Positions 33,351 to 45,758 of a DNA stretch of 64,000 nt are shown here, piece after piece (position 1 is the first letter of the stretch; every line of letters starts with the position of its first letter). Origin of the DNA: Sciurus carolinensis. Its lineage: Eukaryota; Chordata; Mammalia; Rodentia; Sciuridae. A model generated the notes under the pieces. That model did no database searches, was not told the origin of the DNA, and saw only the letters and a list, made by a program, of their open reading frames with translations. Position numbers and translations under genes: made by a program. The stretch lies in NCBI RefSeq assembly GCF_902686445.1, contig NC_062213.1, positions 61,074,991-61,138,990 of the forward strand, written 5' to 3'.

Positions 33351-34483
33351 GGCATGCAACAAATATTTCTTAATATGATACGTAAGAGTATGTTGTAAAA
33401 CTAGATTATATTAGTTTATATTAGCATGTGCTGTTAGCACTATAGGCAAACAAAAGTCAATGGAGAAGAAATGACAAAATATACTTGAGTCATGAAAACA
33501 CATATACTTGTACAAATGCAACTATCACAAATAAAATGGATTTGTTTCCATCTGCTTCTAAATTTTTAGAAAAAGTAATTAATGTAATTAAATATCAGTG
33601 TAGATATTGCCAGTTTGATGAATTCAGATGCAAGGAAATTATGAGAGCAATCACATTCAGTTTCTGCTTTCTAGCTTTCATTCTTTTTCATTTAAAAAAT
33701 CTGAATCTCATATACAATCGTTCCTATTACTAAATTATAAATATCTCTTCCACTGGTGTAACCTCCATGCCAATTTTTGCTGATATCATTCCTATAGCAA
33801 GCAGAGTGGCTGGCATATCCCAAGTATACAAGAATGATCCATTAAATGGGTGATAAATTCTAAACATTCACTGGTATGTCATTCATAAAAGCCCAGTAGT
33901 GTTTTCATCTATATGTGTACATTAACTGTTAGTGTCTTGTTAGTAGATTCTGATGTTAATCAGAAGAACACAGATTTAGGCAGTGCCTGTACATATAACC
34001 ATCTGTAGCGACTTTGACTAAAGGAAGCAATAAGCCCCAGTGGAAAGCATTTTAATGGCCCTTTCCAAACACTGCTATTTCATCTCTGAATGCACAGTGT
34101 GTGTCCACGTGGAACCTCAGTTCTTTCTGGAGAATTCTTCCAGGCTATGGTTTCTTCATCTAGCTTTGTCTGTCCAGACTTTTAACATGGCAGTCTGGTT
34201 TCTTACTATTTTCCCTGGCTTTGATCTGTTAATATTTGGAGACATTTCCAGAATTTATCTTTTGGTTTCCAGTATCACAACTCAAGTAGAGGTGTCTCTA
34301 CTAAACACCACAAACCCAGGAAATAAGAGTCACCACCCTTATCCTATTCTACCTCACTGTTAAAGGCATTATGAATCTATGCACTTCTTTTTATTTCCCT
34401 GAACTTTATCTTGAAATTAGGAAAAATAAATAATCTCACTCAACTCAAATTACTAAGGCAGCAGCAAATAAGATGAGATAAAT
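33351..34483. other. No confident feature; possible L2 tail at 33770-33860
   Basis: GTGGCTGGCATATCCCAAGT...ATCCATTAAATGGGTG weakly resembles the L2 3' end. Open frames at 33485-33733 and 34040-34363 (107 aa) have no recognised domain or splice context. Confidence 0.35.
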
Positions 34484-34692
34484 GAGCCAGGCACAGGGCA
34501 CAGACCTGTAATCCCCATGACCTGGGAGGCTGAGGCAGAAAGATTGCAAGTTCAAGGCCAGCCTGGGAAACTTAGTGAGACCATCTCAAACTAAAATAAA
34601 AATATCTGGGGATGTAGCTCAATGGTAGAGCACTTGCCTAGCATGTTGGAGGCCCTGGACCTTATCTCTGGTACACACACACCCCCACAAAT
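34484..34692 (+). mobile_element. Dimeric B1-ID SINE, older copy
   Basis: The left B1-like part (CACAGACCTGTAATCCCCATG, GGGAGGCTGAGGCAG, TTCAAGGCCAGCCTGGG) is joined to an ID part (TGGGGATGTAGCTCAATGG, AGAGCACTTGCCTAGCATG) and ends in an AC-rich tail. An imperfect AT-rich direct repeat (AAATAAGATGAGATAAATGA against AAATAGATAAGATATATGA) probably marks the TSD. Confidence 0.88.
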
Positions 34693-34834
34693 AGATAAGA
34701 TATATGAAAATAATCATTAAAACTCTAAATTATCATGACAATATAAATTTATAATAATTAAACAATTTAAAAAGTCATCGTGTGTGTTCCAAGTTGCATA
34801 CAGGAGAAAAATGAAAGGAAAAATTTTCAGAGAA

Positions 34835-34995
34835 CTGCTTACTACATACCTACTACTATACAAACCATCTCATTTAATTTCCAAACACTGTAAAGTAGTA
34901 CTTATTCTCTTCATTTAATTGACTACAAAGGAACTGAGCCCAGAAAAGTTAAGTATCTTGTGTAAGGCCAAATAGCTAATTATCAGTGTTCCATT
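34835..34995 (-). mobile_element. MIR SINE, antisense
   Basis: CTACTACTATACAAACCATC, TCATTTAATTTCCAAACACTG, AAGTAGTACTTATTCTC, AAAAGTTAAGTATCTTGTG and AAGGCCAAATAGCTAAT follow an antisense MIR. Confidence 0.8.
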
Positions 34996-36319
34996 GAAAA
35001 TTGTAAGATTCTCGTGAGACTCTTGAGTGAAAGTAAAAAGAGATTCAGAAAAACAGTCAAGATTTGAGGAAAGAGAATTCCAATGAGATAGGGTTGTGGT
35101 AAGCACCCAAGAGAAGAAAGTAAGGTCATTCCTCTCAGAGTCTGAAGGAAGGAGAAAAGAGTTCATCTGGACTCACTCAGGATCTGAAGAGGATACATTC
35201 ACCCTGGTTCATTCTAGGTTGTCCCCAGTTGAAACTTCAGATATGCCTGTCTCTTAATCCCTGATCTTTCATATCAGTGTTTGCCTGCATGATAAGAAAA
35301 ACTGAATTTAGTAAGTCTTAAGAAATCATTGTGGCTATGCTGCTCGAACTGGGTTTTATCCCAATATTTAATGTAAATGATCTGGATAATTACACTAATT
35401 CATTACTGAATTCTGCTACACACAGACAAAAGCCAGTAATGGAACAGTTTTTATGTGACTGTGTCAGAAAGAAAAAAAAAAAAAAAGCATAGTGTGTTTA
35501 GTCTTATTGAGAGAGTAGAGTTTTGGAGAACAAGTCCTTTTCCCACTAGAAATGACAAAGAAGCATTTTAAAGAGAAGTTATATGGGGAAAACAATTTTT
35601 CCAATGTGAAAGCTGGAAAAAGAAATGCATTTTACAGGGAGGAAATTTTTGACATAAACTTGAGTTCAATCAAAAGTAATAAAATTAGTAAATGAAGAGC
35701 ATACCTTTCTTTAGGGGGAATTTGGCAAAATAATTTATTCTCAACTCAGCTTTAACAATAGTAAGACAAAAGTTGATGGATTCTTGCAAACAAAACTTTA
35801 ACTTAAATTCTTAAGACAAAGCACATTTATTATTTTTGATACAGCTAGCACATGGCCCAGTAGACATATTTAGATCATTAGCATGAGTTCAGAATCTGTC
35901 ATCTGGAAAGCATCCAAAGGCCAGGGAAGCACCAGAAGCCTTTAGGAAGCCAGGAATCCATAGACACACTTCAAATTCTACAGGGTGGTACCATTGAGTC
36001 AGCAACAGCCGCAGGTTAATAAAATAATCATGCTGTCCACAGCCATATTGTGCAGGCAGGGTACGGGGCCAACTTTCTTTTTATAAAGAAAATCAAAGCA
36101 GAAACTGGATTTCCAATGAATGGACTGATTTATAGACTGCAACTGTTCCACTTGTTATTTTTGGCCTTACCTTGTGCTTTCCTATAAGGTATATTATTAC
36201 CTTAATCTCTAACTTTACCCAAAACCAAGAAAAGGAAACAATTACTGACTTGAGTAATGCATTCAAGTAAGAGTCTTTTCTAATTATTATACACATGCAA
36301 ATATATATTCTTTGTCCAA
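34996..36319. other. No recognisable feature
   Basis: No known repeat recognised. A run of about 19 A lies at 35470-35487, and a better-than-average GC patch at about 35880-36070 has no assigned identity. Confidence 0.5.
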
Positions 36320-36790
36320 AGGATGTGGCCCTGTCCTCAGATAATACACCTCCAAGATGTGCTGGACTTACAGTAAGTCATTCCAAAACTCTGTAACTCT
36401 GGCGACCTCTGAATGGTATCTATGTGATATGACCAGGGAATCTCATAGTCAGGAGTCTGCTGCAGCACCTGCTTTTCCCTAAAGTAGGTCCACTCTAAAA
36501 TGGGTCCCATCAAGTGTTATGTGGGACGCTGTGCTGGTATTTCAAGCTCTCCCTAAGTCCTTGGTTAATAGTCTTGATGGAGGCTCAGTAGGTAGGAAAG
36601 ATAATTCTCCACCTGAATGTGTGTCCTGTGAGGACAAACCTCTCATTCTGGACCCTTCCAGAATGAAAAGTTCTATCCACGCAATAGTGAGCTAAACTTG
36701 GCATTGGTGACCAGTAGATTTTCTCAAGGGGTTTGGTGAAGGTCAGGCATTCAGTAGTGGCATAAGCTAGACCAGCCATGGCAAGGAAAA
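36320..36790 (-). pseudogene. Endogenous retrovirus pol relic (ERVL-like integrase region)
   Basis: The minus strand (open 36779-36585, 64 aa) reads AGLAYATTECLTF, WSPMPSLAHYC and NERFVLTGHTF. Further codons to about 36320 resemble the rest of an ERVL-family integrase core (a TLDGTHF-like stretch, then YHSEVARVTEFWNDLL-like codons with stops). Integrase joins proviral DNA to host DNA. This copy is broken by stops and frameshifts and has no detectable neighbouring ORF or paired LTR. Identification by remembered family motifs, moderate confidence. Related sequence may extend right to about 37340. Confidence 0.65.
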
Positions 36791-37412
36791 GTGCATGGCG
36801 TTGAGTGCAACCTCCATCTCAGCCATCTCAGTCACCTCCTGTGCCCCTCATGCCAGCACAAGGGTGCCTGATGACAGAGGCTGGTGAACATTAATTGGCC
36901 TAGTGATTTTATCTACTTAATTTTACTTCCAAGGAGGATGTTCTCCAGTGGGCGTGACACATTCAAAGACCTCACACTTAATGCCCACTCCCATATATGT
37001 TAATTCCATATTACCCCAGACTTCCCTGGCCTAATCTTCCCTTCTTCCTTCCTTCCAGATCTCTATCCAGAGGGGGTGTTTGTGTGTGTGTTTCCAACCA
37101 TTTATCATTCCCCACAAAGTAGTCCTCCAGGTGGGAGGATTTTGCTTTGCCCTATATTTCAAGACCACCCCCTGACTGAGGCTTTAGTGTAGCAGCCAAA
37201 CATTTTCATCTCAGATCCAAATACCAAGCCAGGCATCTGAAAATTAATCTCAGAATTGTTACTTCTCCTTCACCTAGTCCTACAGGATTCCCCACAGAGC
37301 CACAGACAACCTGAAAGTGAAGCACTGAGGTACTTATGTGGGTGATCTATGAACTGCCCACTCAGGCATCAAAATATGCTTATGTCCTCTAACCCTGCCA
37401 ATTTGTGCCTCG
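36791..37412. other. Unassigned; possibly more of the ERVL-like relic
   Basis: Mixed-composition sequence with a short GT run at 37078-37091. No frame or motif was identified securely. Confidence 0.4.
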
Positions 37413-37810
37413 TGTTAGTCAGTCTTTCATTACTATAATGCAATACCTAAGAAGATAAGCATATAAAGAGAAAAGTTTTATCATGGTTAAGAGATTGGTA
37501 GGTTCCAGTCCATGAACTAAGAAGTTGGTCCCTTTGCTTTCAGCCTGTGGTGAGGCAGCCCATCATGTCATGAACACATGGTAGACCAAAATCATTCACC
37601 TCATGGCCAGGAGGCAGAAGAAGAAAGAAAAAGGAAAGAGAATCCCACAGTCCCTTTCAAGGACTTGCCCTTTGAGACCACCCACTAGATCTTACCTCTT
37701 ACAGGTCCTATCACTTCCCAATAGCACCACCTTGGGGACCAAGCCTTTAACACATGGGCCTTTGGATGGGGGGAGTCAGGGGGTGGACATTTAAGATCCA
37801 AATTACAGCA
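37413..37810 (-). mobile_element. MaLR LTR, antisense
   Basis: TGTTAGTCAGTCTTTCATTAC at the left, then CTGTGGTGAGGCAGCCCATC, AGCACCACCTTGGGGACCAAG, ACATGGGCCTTTGG and ATCCAAATTACAGCA at the right. Same family and orientation as 28411-28805. No TSD confirmed. Confidence 0.82.
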
Positions 37811-38442
37811 TGTCTCCTTTGTGGCTCCTTCAGCAGGAGCAAGATGTGTAAATTTGTCTATTTCAGATGGACCATCCTGCCATGCCCCCTCACCACAAAT
37901 CTCTAAACATTTTACAGATATGAATGGACCCCAAATCTTTGCTATGTTTATCTCTCACTTTCTGAAATGTATATGTCTCATCAGGATTGCCAGCATGTCT
38001 ATTTCTGGTTCATACCACTAATCAACATAATGACATTGATAAAATGAATGAATATGATGATCTGAAGGATGCCAAGATACTCCAAATGTGTTTGGACTCT
38101 ATTACGACAGAGGGTTGAAGATAGCCCTGAAGCAAATGTATAATGTTGTCCTTTCTATATAAAGGCAAACTATTTCCTGATTGATATTTTAAAAATAAAA
38201 TAACTTACATTTGCCAAATTAGTGGCTACACACACACTTGTATCTGATGTCACATTAATCCTTTCTGGCAAAGATACCATACATATGTACTGTGAGGATT
38301 GTGATTGAGGCTATAATGTGGTTGAGCTTTTCATAGTCTGCAGTCAACCTCTGGAATTCATTCAGTTTCTGCCAGAGCCAAAGAGGTGAACTAAGTAGAT
38401 GTAATGGGACCACCACCCTACATACTTTAAATAAGGAGCCAA

Positions 38443-38444
<2 letters not shown>
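37811..38444. other. No recognisable feature
   Basis: No repeat or coding signal recognised. Confidence 0.5.

Positions 38445-38479
<35 letters not shown>
38445..38479. repeat. Uninterrupted T35 tract
   Basis: Thirty-five consecutive T residues. This could be a degraded antisense retrotransposon tail, but no retrotransposon body was recognised beside it except the old repeat at 38480. Confidence 0.97.
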
Positions 38480-38480
<1 letters not shown>

Positions 38481-38665
38481 TCAAGAGACAGATGGTAAAG
38501 ATTTCAGGCTTTTCAGACCACATATGGTCTCTGAAGCATATTTTTATTTTTTAACAATCCTTAAAAAATGTAAAAAACATTCTTAGCTTGAAGGCTGTGC
38601 AAAAACTGGCCATGCACCAGATTTTGTTCATGGTCTGTAGTTTTCCAAACTCCTGCTTTATATCC
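38480..38665. mobile_element. Ancient interspersed repeat, family unassigned
   Basis: AAAGATTTCAGGCTTTTCAG, CCACATATGGTCTCTG, TTCTTAGCTTGAAGGCTGTGC, CAAAAACTGGCC and TAGTTTTCCAAACTCCTGC resemble a widespread old mammalian repeat, but the family name is not recalled with confidence. Confidence 0.45.
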
Positions 38666-41049
38666 TTAAGGTGGCACTCATCTTTGCATTCTCTGGCCTG
38701 GGTTATAGTTTGGGTATTGATTTACTACCTCAACTGTGGTGAAGGGTAGTTTCAGAAGCTTCCTCTTTGCCTTTTCCACTATGCTAGAACTTATCTCTTA
38801 AATTAAGAACCAATAAGGGGTTTGTGTCAATTGCCAAGCATGCCAATCTCAATTATACATTTGGAAACCGGGGGAATGATCAGTAGGTAGGTTGTCAGAC
38901 CCAACAGACTTTGTCCAGGATTCCATTTATTATCTAACTCTGATAATTTATTATAGTCTTGTATATTGTTTAACTATGAATATGCATAACTTCACAAAAA
39001 ATAAAAAAGTAATTAAGAAAAAAATACAGTTTGGACTTTGAGTCAGTATTGGCAAACTGGAAGTTGATGAACAAAACTACCTTATTACTCCAATGACATG
39101 GAATTTCTGGGTAGGGTATAGCAGACATTTTTTATTTCTGTGAAATCACAGCAATTCTCAATATAAAAAAAAAAAAGGAGAGGAAAAGAAATATACAGGT
39201 GCCAGAAATGAAGACAAATCTCAAAGTCAGAGTAGCAAGAAAAAAGCTTAAAATGCTAAATCCAAAATACAGCCCCTAGACATAAATATTGCAGGCTGGT
39301 AGATGGGATTTTAACGACCCTCTGGGCATAGGAGGTAAAGCTTATGGCTGTTCTTTTTGGAACAAAGCCTTCTTGATTAGGCAGGAAGTCTCAAAGAGTT
39401 GTCCTATCATGAAACAGAAATGGAAACACTGTGTTACTCCAAATTCTGCCTTCCTAAGCAGCCTTCCTAAGCAGGAAGCAGGAAGCAGTACAGCAGTTTG
39501 TCAACTGCCAGTGCTCTTGATGGAAAAAGACTTACTGGCAAGAGGCTTGAAACCCAAGATGGCACCATGCTTGGATGATGGGTCTAAATTTATACCAACC
39601 AGATGGAGCTAGAACAACTAAATTTTATTTTTTAAGAAATGTGGTTCAAAACCAGTTAAGAACCCAAGAAAATGCAAACATCACTCTGTAGATATTCATC
39701 CATAGCCCACAGAACACGAGATTTGCAGAGAAAAAAAAAAAAAACCCTCATACGTCAAGTTTACAATGAAAACAAAAATCAAAACATAAGGACAAATGAA
39801 CGAGTAAGAGGGAGAATTATCAAACAAAAACAAGAAAAATCTGGAAATAGCAAATCATCACCAAATCTGGAAGTAGCATATTCTAAAATTCTGTAAAATA
39901 AGGATTTTATGATGTTTTATAAAGGGGAAAAAAAAGAACATTAAGCAAAAACAAGAATGTGGAAGCTGATAGTGGCATTAAAGATTTAAATTTTCAGGTA
40001 TCATTGCCAGATATGAATAGGAAATGTCTGAAGTGAATATATGCACAGATATTGTTCAGAAAACCTCAAAATGGAAACAGATGAAAGTGAATCCCTATAG
40101 AAAGCAGAGCAAGGGAAGGTCAAGAAGGGGTTAAGGAATTTTTTTATTATAACCTTTTCTGTACTACAAAACATTTATTATTTTCAAAAATAGTAATTGA
40201 GAAAATATGAAATAGGGAAAAATATGAAGAATAGGGTCAGAGGCTTGGCATGTGTGTGCAGGTGTGTTTGTGTAATACTACAATTAATGTAACCATGGAA
40301 TATATGGCTCAAAAGAAAAAAAAAATACTAAGAGCTACAGTGAAAAGCAAAGTTCTCCAATTCCCCATCAGTGGAGGTAACAGTGTGGCACTCCCCAAGA
40401 ATCAGGTCTGCATTTTCTCCCCTACATCCTCTATGGGCAGAACTCAGAAACAACTTGGAAATAGTAGCGACATCACTCCCAAATGCTTTCTCAGAAGATA
40501 TTATATTAAAAGGGTCAGAGGCTGTTACCATGTTCAACATCTTAACACTTCTTTTATTATTTTATTTTGTTTTCACTTTGAAATACATCTTGGAAAGAGC
40601 ATCTCATCTTTTCAGTGCTTCAAATCTCTAGAAGTCTTATTGTGAGCCTACATTAATTGGGAGTTTCACCAAAAAAACATGAAATAGGATGTGGGCAATA
40701 ATAAAGAAAAGGAAGAAGTTTATCCACAAAACAGAGCAGGATGGAGAATCAAAACAACTTACTAGGTGAAGGAAAGCCAAAATCATGGGCAGGTGGAAAA
40801 GAAAAAGAAGTTCTCACATCAGATGATCTTAAAATCCAGGAAGAGAAGAAAAGGAAGAGGAAGATAAAAAGAAGGAGAAGCTGAAATTATGTCAAATAGG
40901 CATAAGAACTGGAAGATCAATTTTAGAGAATCTAAACTGGTACAGGTATAAAATGTCATAGATATTTTACTACAGGGATTAAATATATTAGCCTTTTTCC
41001 CTAGGTGCTTAAGGAACTTCATTTCTTAGCACTACATTTGAAAACATAG
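38666..41049. other. No recognisable feature
   Basis: A 2.4-kb AT-rich stretch. The longest open frames (131 aa at 40250-40645; 107 aa at 39289-39612) show no domain, no repeat similarity and no clear splice signals. Small A-runs occur at 39169-39177 and 39730-39743. Confidence 0.5.
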
Positions 41050-41319
41050 TGTGAACTTTAAAAACTGCACCATCTGATGCAGCATATACTACAATGAAGT
41101 ACCATTCAGCCAAAGGAGGGAAATCCTGCCATTTGCAACATGGGATGGACCTGGAAGACGTTATGTTAAGTGAACTAAACCAGGCACAGAAAGACACCTT
41201 AGGATCTCACTTATATGGAAAATCTTAAAAAGTCAAACTAGAAAAAAGTGGAGGGTAGAAAGATGATTACCAGGGTTTGGGATGTGACAAAGAGATGTTG
41301 GTCAAGAGGCACAAATTTT
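41050..41319 (+). mobile_element. Old L1, sense, 3' end (left segment)
   Basis: Diverged L1 3' end: ACTACAATGAAGTACCATTC, CATTTGCAACATGGGATGGAC, TTAAGTGAACTAAACCAGGC and AGATGTTGGTCAAGAGGCAC. Interrupted at about 41319 by a younger L1. The 3'UTR resumes at 42366. Confidence 0.85.
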
Positions 41320-41668
41320 CTGATTTTAAGTCCTTTGGGTATAAACCAAGGAGTGGGATAAATGGTGGTTCCATTCCAAGTTTTCTGAGGACTCTCCATA
41401 CCACTTTCCAGAGGGGTTGCACCAATTTATTGTCCCACCAGCAATGTATGAGTATACCTTTTTCCCCCACATCCTTGTCAACATTTATTGTTGTTTATAT
41501 TCTTGATAATTGCCATTCTGACTGTGGTGAGATGAAATCTTAAGAGTAGTTTCAATTTGCATTTCTCTAATTGCTAAAGATGTTGAACATTTTCTCATAT
41601 ATTTGATCGATTGTATTTCTTCTTCTGTGAAGTGTCTGTTCAGTTCCTTAGCCCATTTATTGACTGGG

Positions 41669-41710
<42 letters not shown>

Positions 41711-42351
41711 AGTTTTTTGAGTTCTTTATATATCCTGGGGATTAATGCTTTATCTGAGATGCATGTAGTAAAGATTGATTCTTGATTTTGCTTCTCGCCC
41801 TTTAGGAGTCTTGTTAAGGAGTCAGCATATTACAGTGATGTGGTCACATCAATGTTTATAGCACCTCAACTCACAATAGCTAAACTATGGAACCAACCTA
41901 GGTGCCCTTCAACAGATTTTTAAAATGTGGTATATCTATATAAGGTGGAATAATACTCGGCCTTAAAAAATGAAATGATGGCATTTGCCGATAAATGAAT
42001 GGAGCTGTAGAATGTCATACTAAGCAAAATAAGCCAATCCCCAAAACCAGAAGCCAAATGTTTTCTCTGATATGCAGATGCTAATTCACAATAAGGGTGG
42101 TAGGGCTAGGGAAGAATAGAGTTACTTTAGATTAGGTAGAGGGGAGTGAAGGGAGTGGGTTATGGGGGTAGGAAGGATAGTAGAGTGAGTCAACCATTAT
42201 CACCCAATGTACATATATAACTACACAACCAGTGGGATTCTATATCACATACAATAAGAAGAATGAGAAATTATACTCCGTTAAATATGATATCAAAGTG
42301 CTTTTACTCTCATGTATAATTAATTAACACATACAATTTTTTTTTTTAAAG
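41320..42351. mobile_element. Twin-primed (5'-inverted) L1 insertion
   Basis: 41320-41820 is L1 ORF2 in antisense (TTTTAAGTCCTTTGGGTATA, then TTCCATTCCAAGTTTTCTG) and 41822-42337 is L1 in sense (CAGCATATTACAGTGATGTGG through the 3'UTR). In an intact L1 these two pieces are adjacent at exactly ACTTAAAATCAG/CAGCATATTAC. The inverted 5' piece meeting a direct 3' piece is the signature of twin priming. A diverged direct repeat (GAGGCACAAATTTT / GAAATACAAAATTTC) flanks it. A T-run (42337-42348) replaces the expected A tail. The sense 3'UTR matches an older L1 subfamily than L1-A to L1-E. Confidence 0.85.
41672..41708. repeat. (TG)n microsatellite
   Basis: About 18 TG units inside the inverted part of the twin-primed L1. 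Confidence 0.97.
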
Positions 42352-42602
42352 AAATACAAAATTTCAGTTAGACAGAAAGAAGTTCAAGAGGTCTATTGTA
42401 CCACATGGCAGCTATTGCTAATAGTAACATACTGTGCTCTTGAAAATTGCTCATAATAGATTTTAAGGATTCTCACCATCAAAAGCATAAATATGTGAGG
42501 TAGTGCCTTTGTCAATTACCTTAATTTAATTCCTTAATGTATACATATTTCAAAACAACGTATTGTACACAATTGACACATAATTTTATTGTCAATTTAA
42601 GT
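42352..42602 (+). mobile_element. Old L1, sense, 3'UTR (right segment)
   Basis: ATTTCAGTTAGACAGAAAG, AAGTTCAAGAGGTCTATTG, TTGAAAATTGCTC, ATGTATACATATTTCAAAAC and GTATTGTACACAATTGACAC continue the 3'UTR of the L1 begun at 41050. Confidence 0.85.
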
Positions 42603-44662
42603 CAATAAGAGAAACAAAGAAGAGAGTAAAAAAGATTTTCTGGTGCTGGCTAATACTGACTTCTGTGATATCTGAAGAAAGCTCATGATAACAATTCCTC
42701 TTTCACTAAAGCATAAAGAAAGATGGAAGTGAGAGACCCATCCAAACCAAATCATTGATTCCATAGCGCCCTTTTCCAACCTAGTCTGGAGGCTACAAAC
42801 CAGCAATATTTTCTAAACCTTCCTCATGTAGACCCTGTCCTCTAAATACAGTCGGGTCTGTATAGAAGGCCACCGTTCTTAACCTATGATATCAGAAGCG
42901 TACAACAGATTCCAAGTGTGGTTCTAATAATATTTGATTATTATCATTTGCATTTTTCTGGACAAAAATCTTTTCATTAATCTCTTTAGGATTGCATTGC
43001 CCTAGGACAGTCACATCATATTGCTGACTCACTGAGTTCTCCACTAACTGAAAACTTCACACGTGTGGCTAAAAGGCCACATCTCCTCCAACTAGACTTA
43101 TGCAATGGTTGTTTTTGCACATACATGCTTTTGCTTCCATAAGAACATAGAAGTGTATAGATTTCCCTCTGAAATGTAATGATTCTAATGGCTTCAATTC
43201 ATCATTCCATCTCTCAAGATCTGGCAGGATGCTGATTCTAGCATTTGTTGTAATGCATTCCCAACTTCATGTCATCTGAAACTTTGTAAAAGATCTCTTC
43301 AGATACAACACAATTCACTCATAAAAATTAATGAATGTGATAAGCAAGATAAACCACAATAATGTCATTTAAAATATAATAAACAAGACTGTTCTTAGAA
43401 AATGTCTCTTAAAACCTTCCTTCTAGTGAAAATGAATCTTTTACAGTAGTTTTTTCAGAGCAACAGTTCAAAAGATATCAATATACCCCCTTACCCCATC
43501 ATCTGGTTGTATTCCTCACTTTGTCTCAGGACAGGTCATGAGAGATGATGCTGGCGTCTTGCAAAATCCAACCATCCTGACACTCCCTGATCCAATGGAC
43601 TGGTACAACGGGTAAAAACAGGGGTCTCTAGATTATAGAAGGCCACTGTTCTTCATGGGACCACAGGGAGAGCTGTGAGATTTAGGAGTATCTTAAAATT
43701 ATAATAAAAATGGTAAACACGTTTCATTAAAATAAAACAAAGAGAAGACAAGGTATTTAGGAAGCAGCTCAAAGTTCATTGAACCTGTGGTTTGGCAAGC
43801 AAGGCATGCCTTGGGGAAACTTGGAATCAGTCAGCTTTTCCTTTACTTAAAAGATATAATTGGCTTGGCTTTGGAGTTTTTGTGAGGCAAGGTAGAGAGC
43901 AGAGAGCATGTCCCTTCTGAATGAGTGCTTTGTGTTCCACAGAGGCAGGCATGGGGGTAGCATCCAAACTGCAATGTCATTCTATAATTCAAAGAGTGTC
44001 CTTCTATTCTCATATCCATGTCACCCTGTCTAACTGTTAGCCAACTCTTACAGTTCCTACCTCTCACAAAGAAACTCTAAGCCTTGCATGGGCCTCTGTG
44101 AGTCTTGCTAATATTCAACCACGAAGAATAATCTTCACTAGAGACAGAGAAAGCAGTAGGGAGAGGCTGCTGTACGTTCCTCCAGTTTTACTCCAGTACA
44201 AAGGACATACAACAGAACAAGATAGCCACAAGAGATCTCAAACCCCAAAGGACAAGCAGGTTTGTCATAAATGAGGGAGGCAGCAGTTTGGAAAGCAGAG
44301 GATAAGAGCCCCATCTAAACCAGACAGGAGTTGTGCAGTTCCAGCAAGCTATTACCACACAAGGTTGTAGAATCAGAGCTACTAAAGCTTCTGATTATTT
44401 AAAATGAAAACCAGAAATCTGTATTTTGATGGAGCTGGTCCCATTTAGAGCCTAAAACAGCCAGAGTTACCACCAGAGCATGGAAGTGGGCAGCTGGTGG
44501 CTGAGGATTTGCTCTCAACTCTAAAGTGTAGACAGAGGTGATGGGAAACAAGTTGTTCCACCAGCTGTCCACCTGGCTATTTACTGAGGCCATCCAGGGG
44601 AGGAGGAGGTAAAACCCTTCCAGGGGAGGAGCTGCAGAGTGTGAGATTAGTAGAAGTCTCTT
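42603..44662. other. No recognisable feature
   Basis: Two kilobases of mixed-composition DNA with no recognised repeat. Open frames are 74 aa or less and unremarkable. Confidence 0.5.
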
Positions 44663-45001
44663 GTTATGGGCTGAATATGTGGTGTCCTACAAAAGCTCAT
44701 GTGTGAGAAAATGGAAAAGTGTCCAGAGTGGAATGGTTCAATTATAAGAGTTGTAACCTAATCAGTGCATTGATTAATTTGATGATTAATAGCTTGAATG
44801 AATTAATTGGTGGTGAATGTAGGCAGCTGGATTGTTGCTAGAAGAAGTACATCACTGGGGCTGTGGCTTTGGGGTTAATATTTTGTCCCTGGTGAGCAGA
44901 GCACTCCTCTTCTTTCTTCTCTCCCTCTCCCTCTTCCTCTTCTTCTCCCTCTCCTCTAACTGGATGTCTTGACCAGAGTAGTTTTACTTCACCAAGCCCT
45001 T

Positions 45002-45007
45002 CTGCCA
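45002..45007 (+). repeat. Left TSD of nested antisense LTR
   Basis: CTGCCA, repeated at 45759-45764. Confidence 0.85.
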
Positions 45008-45758
45008 TGTCGTTACAGAAAATGGGCCTTCTGGGAAATTGAGACCATACAAAGGCCCACCCCATCCCTCTTCACACCCTGACTCTTACAACCAATCATG
45101 CCAGAAAGATTTCATATCTGTTGCTCAGAGTAACAGGTGTGAGTTTATTAGAAAGGATAGGAAAGAAGAAAAGAATACTCTCAGCGGGAAGAAGGGTGGT
45201 GGGTCACTCCTGCCCTTCAGTTTCATTGGGGACCTCAGGAATTTTCCAGAATCCTGCCCAAATCCACCTCATGACTTCCAAAAGCATAGGAGCTGCATGG
45301 ACCACCTCAGAGAGAGAACATTGTGAGGCTCAGAGAATTGGAGTATTTAAGGAAATTGAGTCTCCTTGTTTTTGTCATGATTCTCCAGTTCCCTTAATGG
45401 GTTTATGATCCAGTTCCCCTGCTTTAGCCTCAATCTCCTGCCCCCTTAGTTGGCTCATTACCCTTTGACTAGCACCCATCCAGTTTTCTTTGTGAGGGTC
45501 TTTATGTTTGGGCTATTAGGGTGATTGGAGGTTGTGACACAGTTTCAGTGGGAAGGGCAGGTCCTGGAGACTTGGTTACAAGAGATTATGATGACATGAT
45601 CCAGAAATAGGAGTTCTTTTAAACTAAGGCTGAAGGAGCTTTCCACATACCAAGCCTCTTCTTCAAGGTAGTTATCTGTCAGGTATGGCTTCCTGTGAAA
45701 TTCTCCCTTCACTGTCTTTTACCTGCTCACCCATTCATGGCTGAATTGTTACCTATCA
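45008..45758 (-). mobile_element. Solo LTR, antisense, nested in MaLR LTR
   Basis: A 751-bp insertion with TG...CA ends and an exact 6-bp TSD (CTGCCA). On the minus strand it runs TGATAGGTAACA...CTGTAACGACA, with a TATA-like TTAAATACTCC near 45340 and AATAAACTCACACC (polyadenylation signal) near 45145, in correct LTR order. The 6-bp TSD suggests a class II retrovirus. No internal region is present. The family is unnamed. Open frames here (45039-45408) are incidental. Confidence 0.82.

Noticed and set aside
40250..40645. 131-codon frame as a possible host exon
   Set aside because: No motif, no convincing splice sites, overlapping frames on both strands, and AT-rich context; not supported.
41050..42602. 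Two independent L1 insertions in opposite orientation
   Set aside because: The antisense and sense pieces are exactly adjacent in an intact L1, which fits one twin-primed insertion better.
45039..45408. Two overlapping 95-codon plus-strand frames
   Set aside because: They lie inside the antisense solo LTR with no known motif; chance frames.
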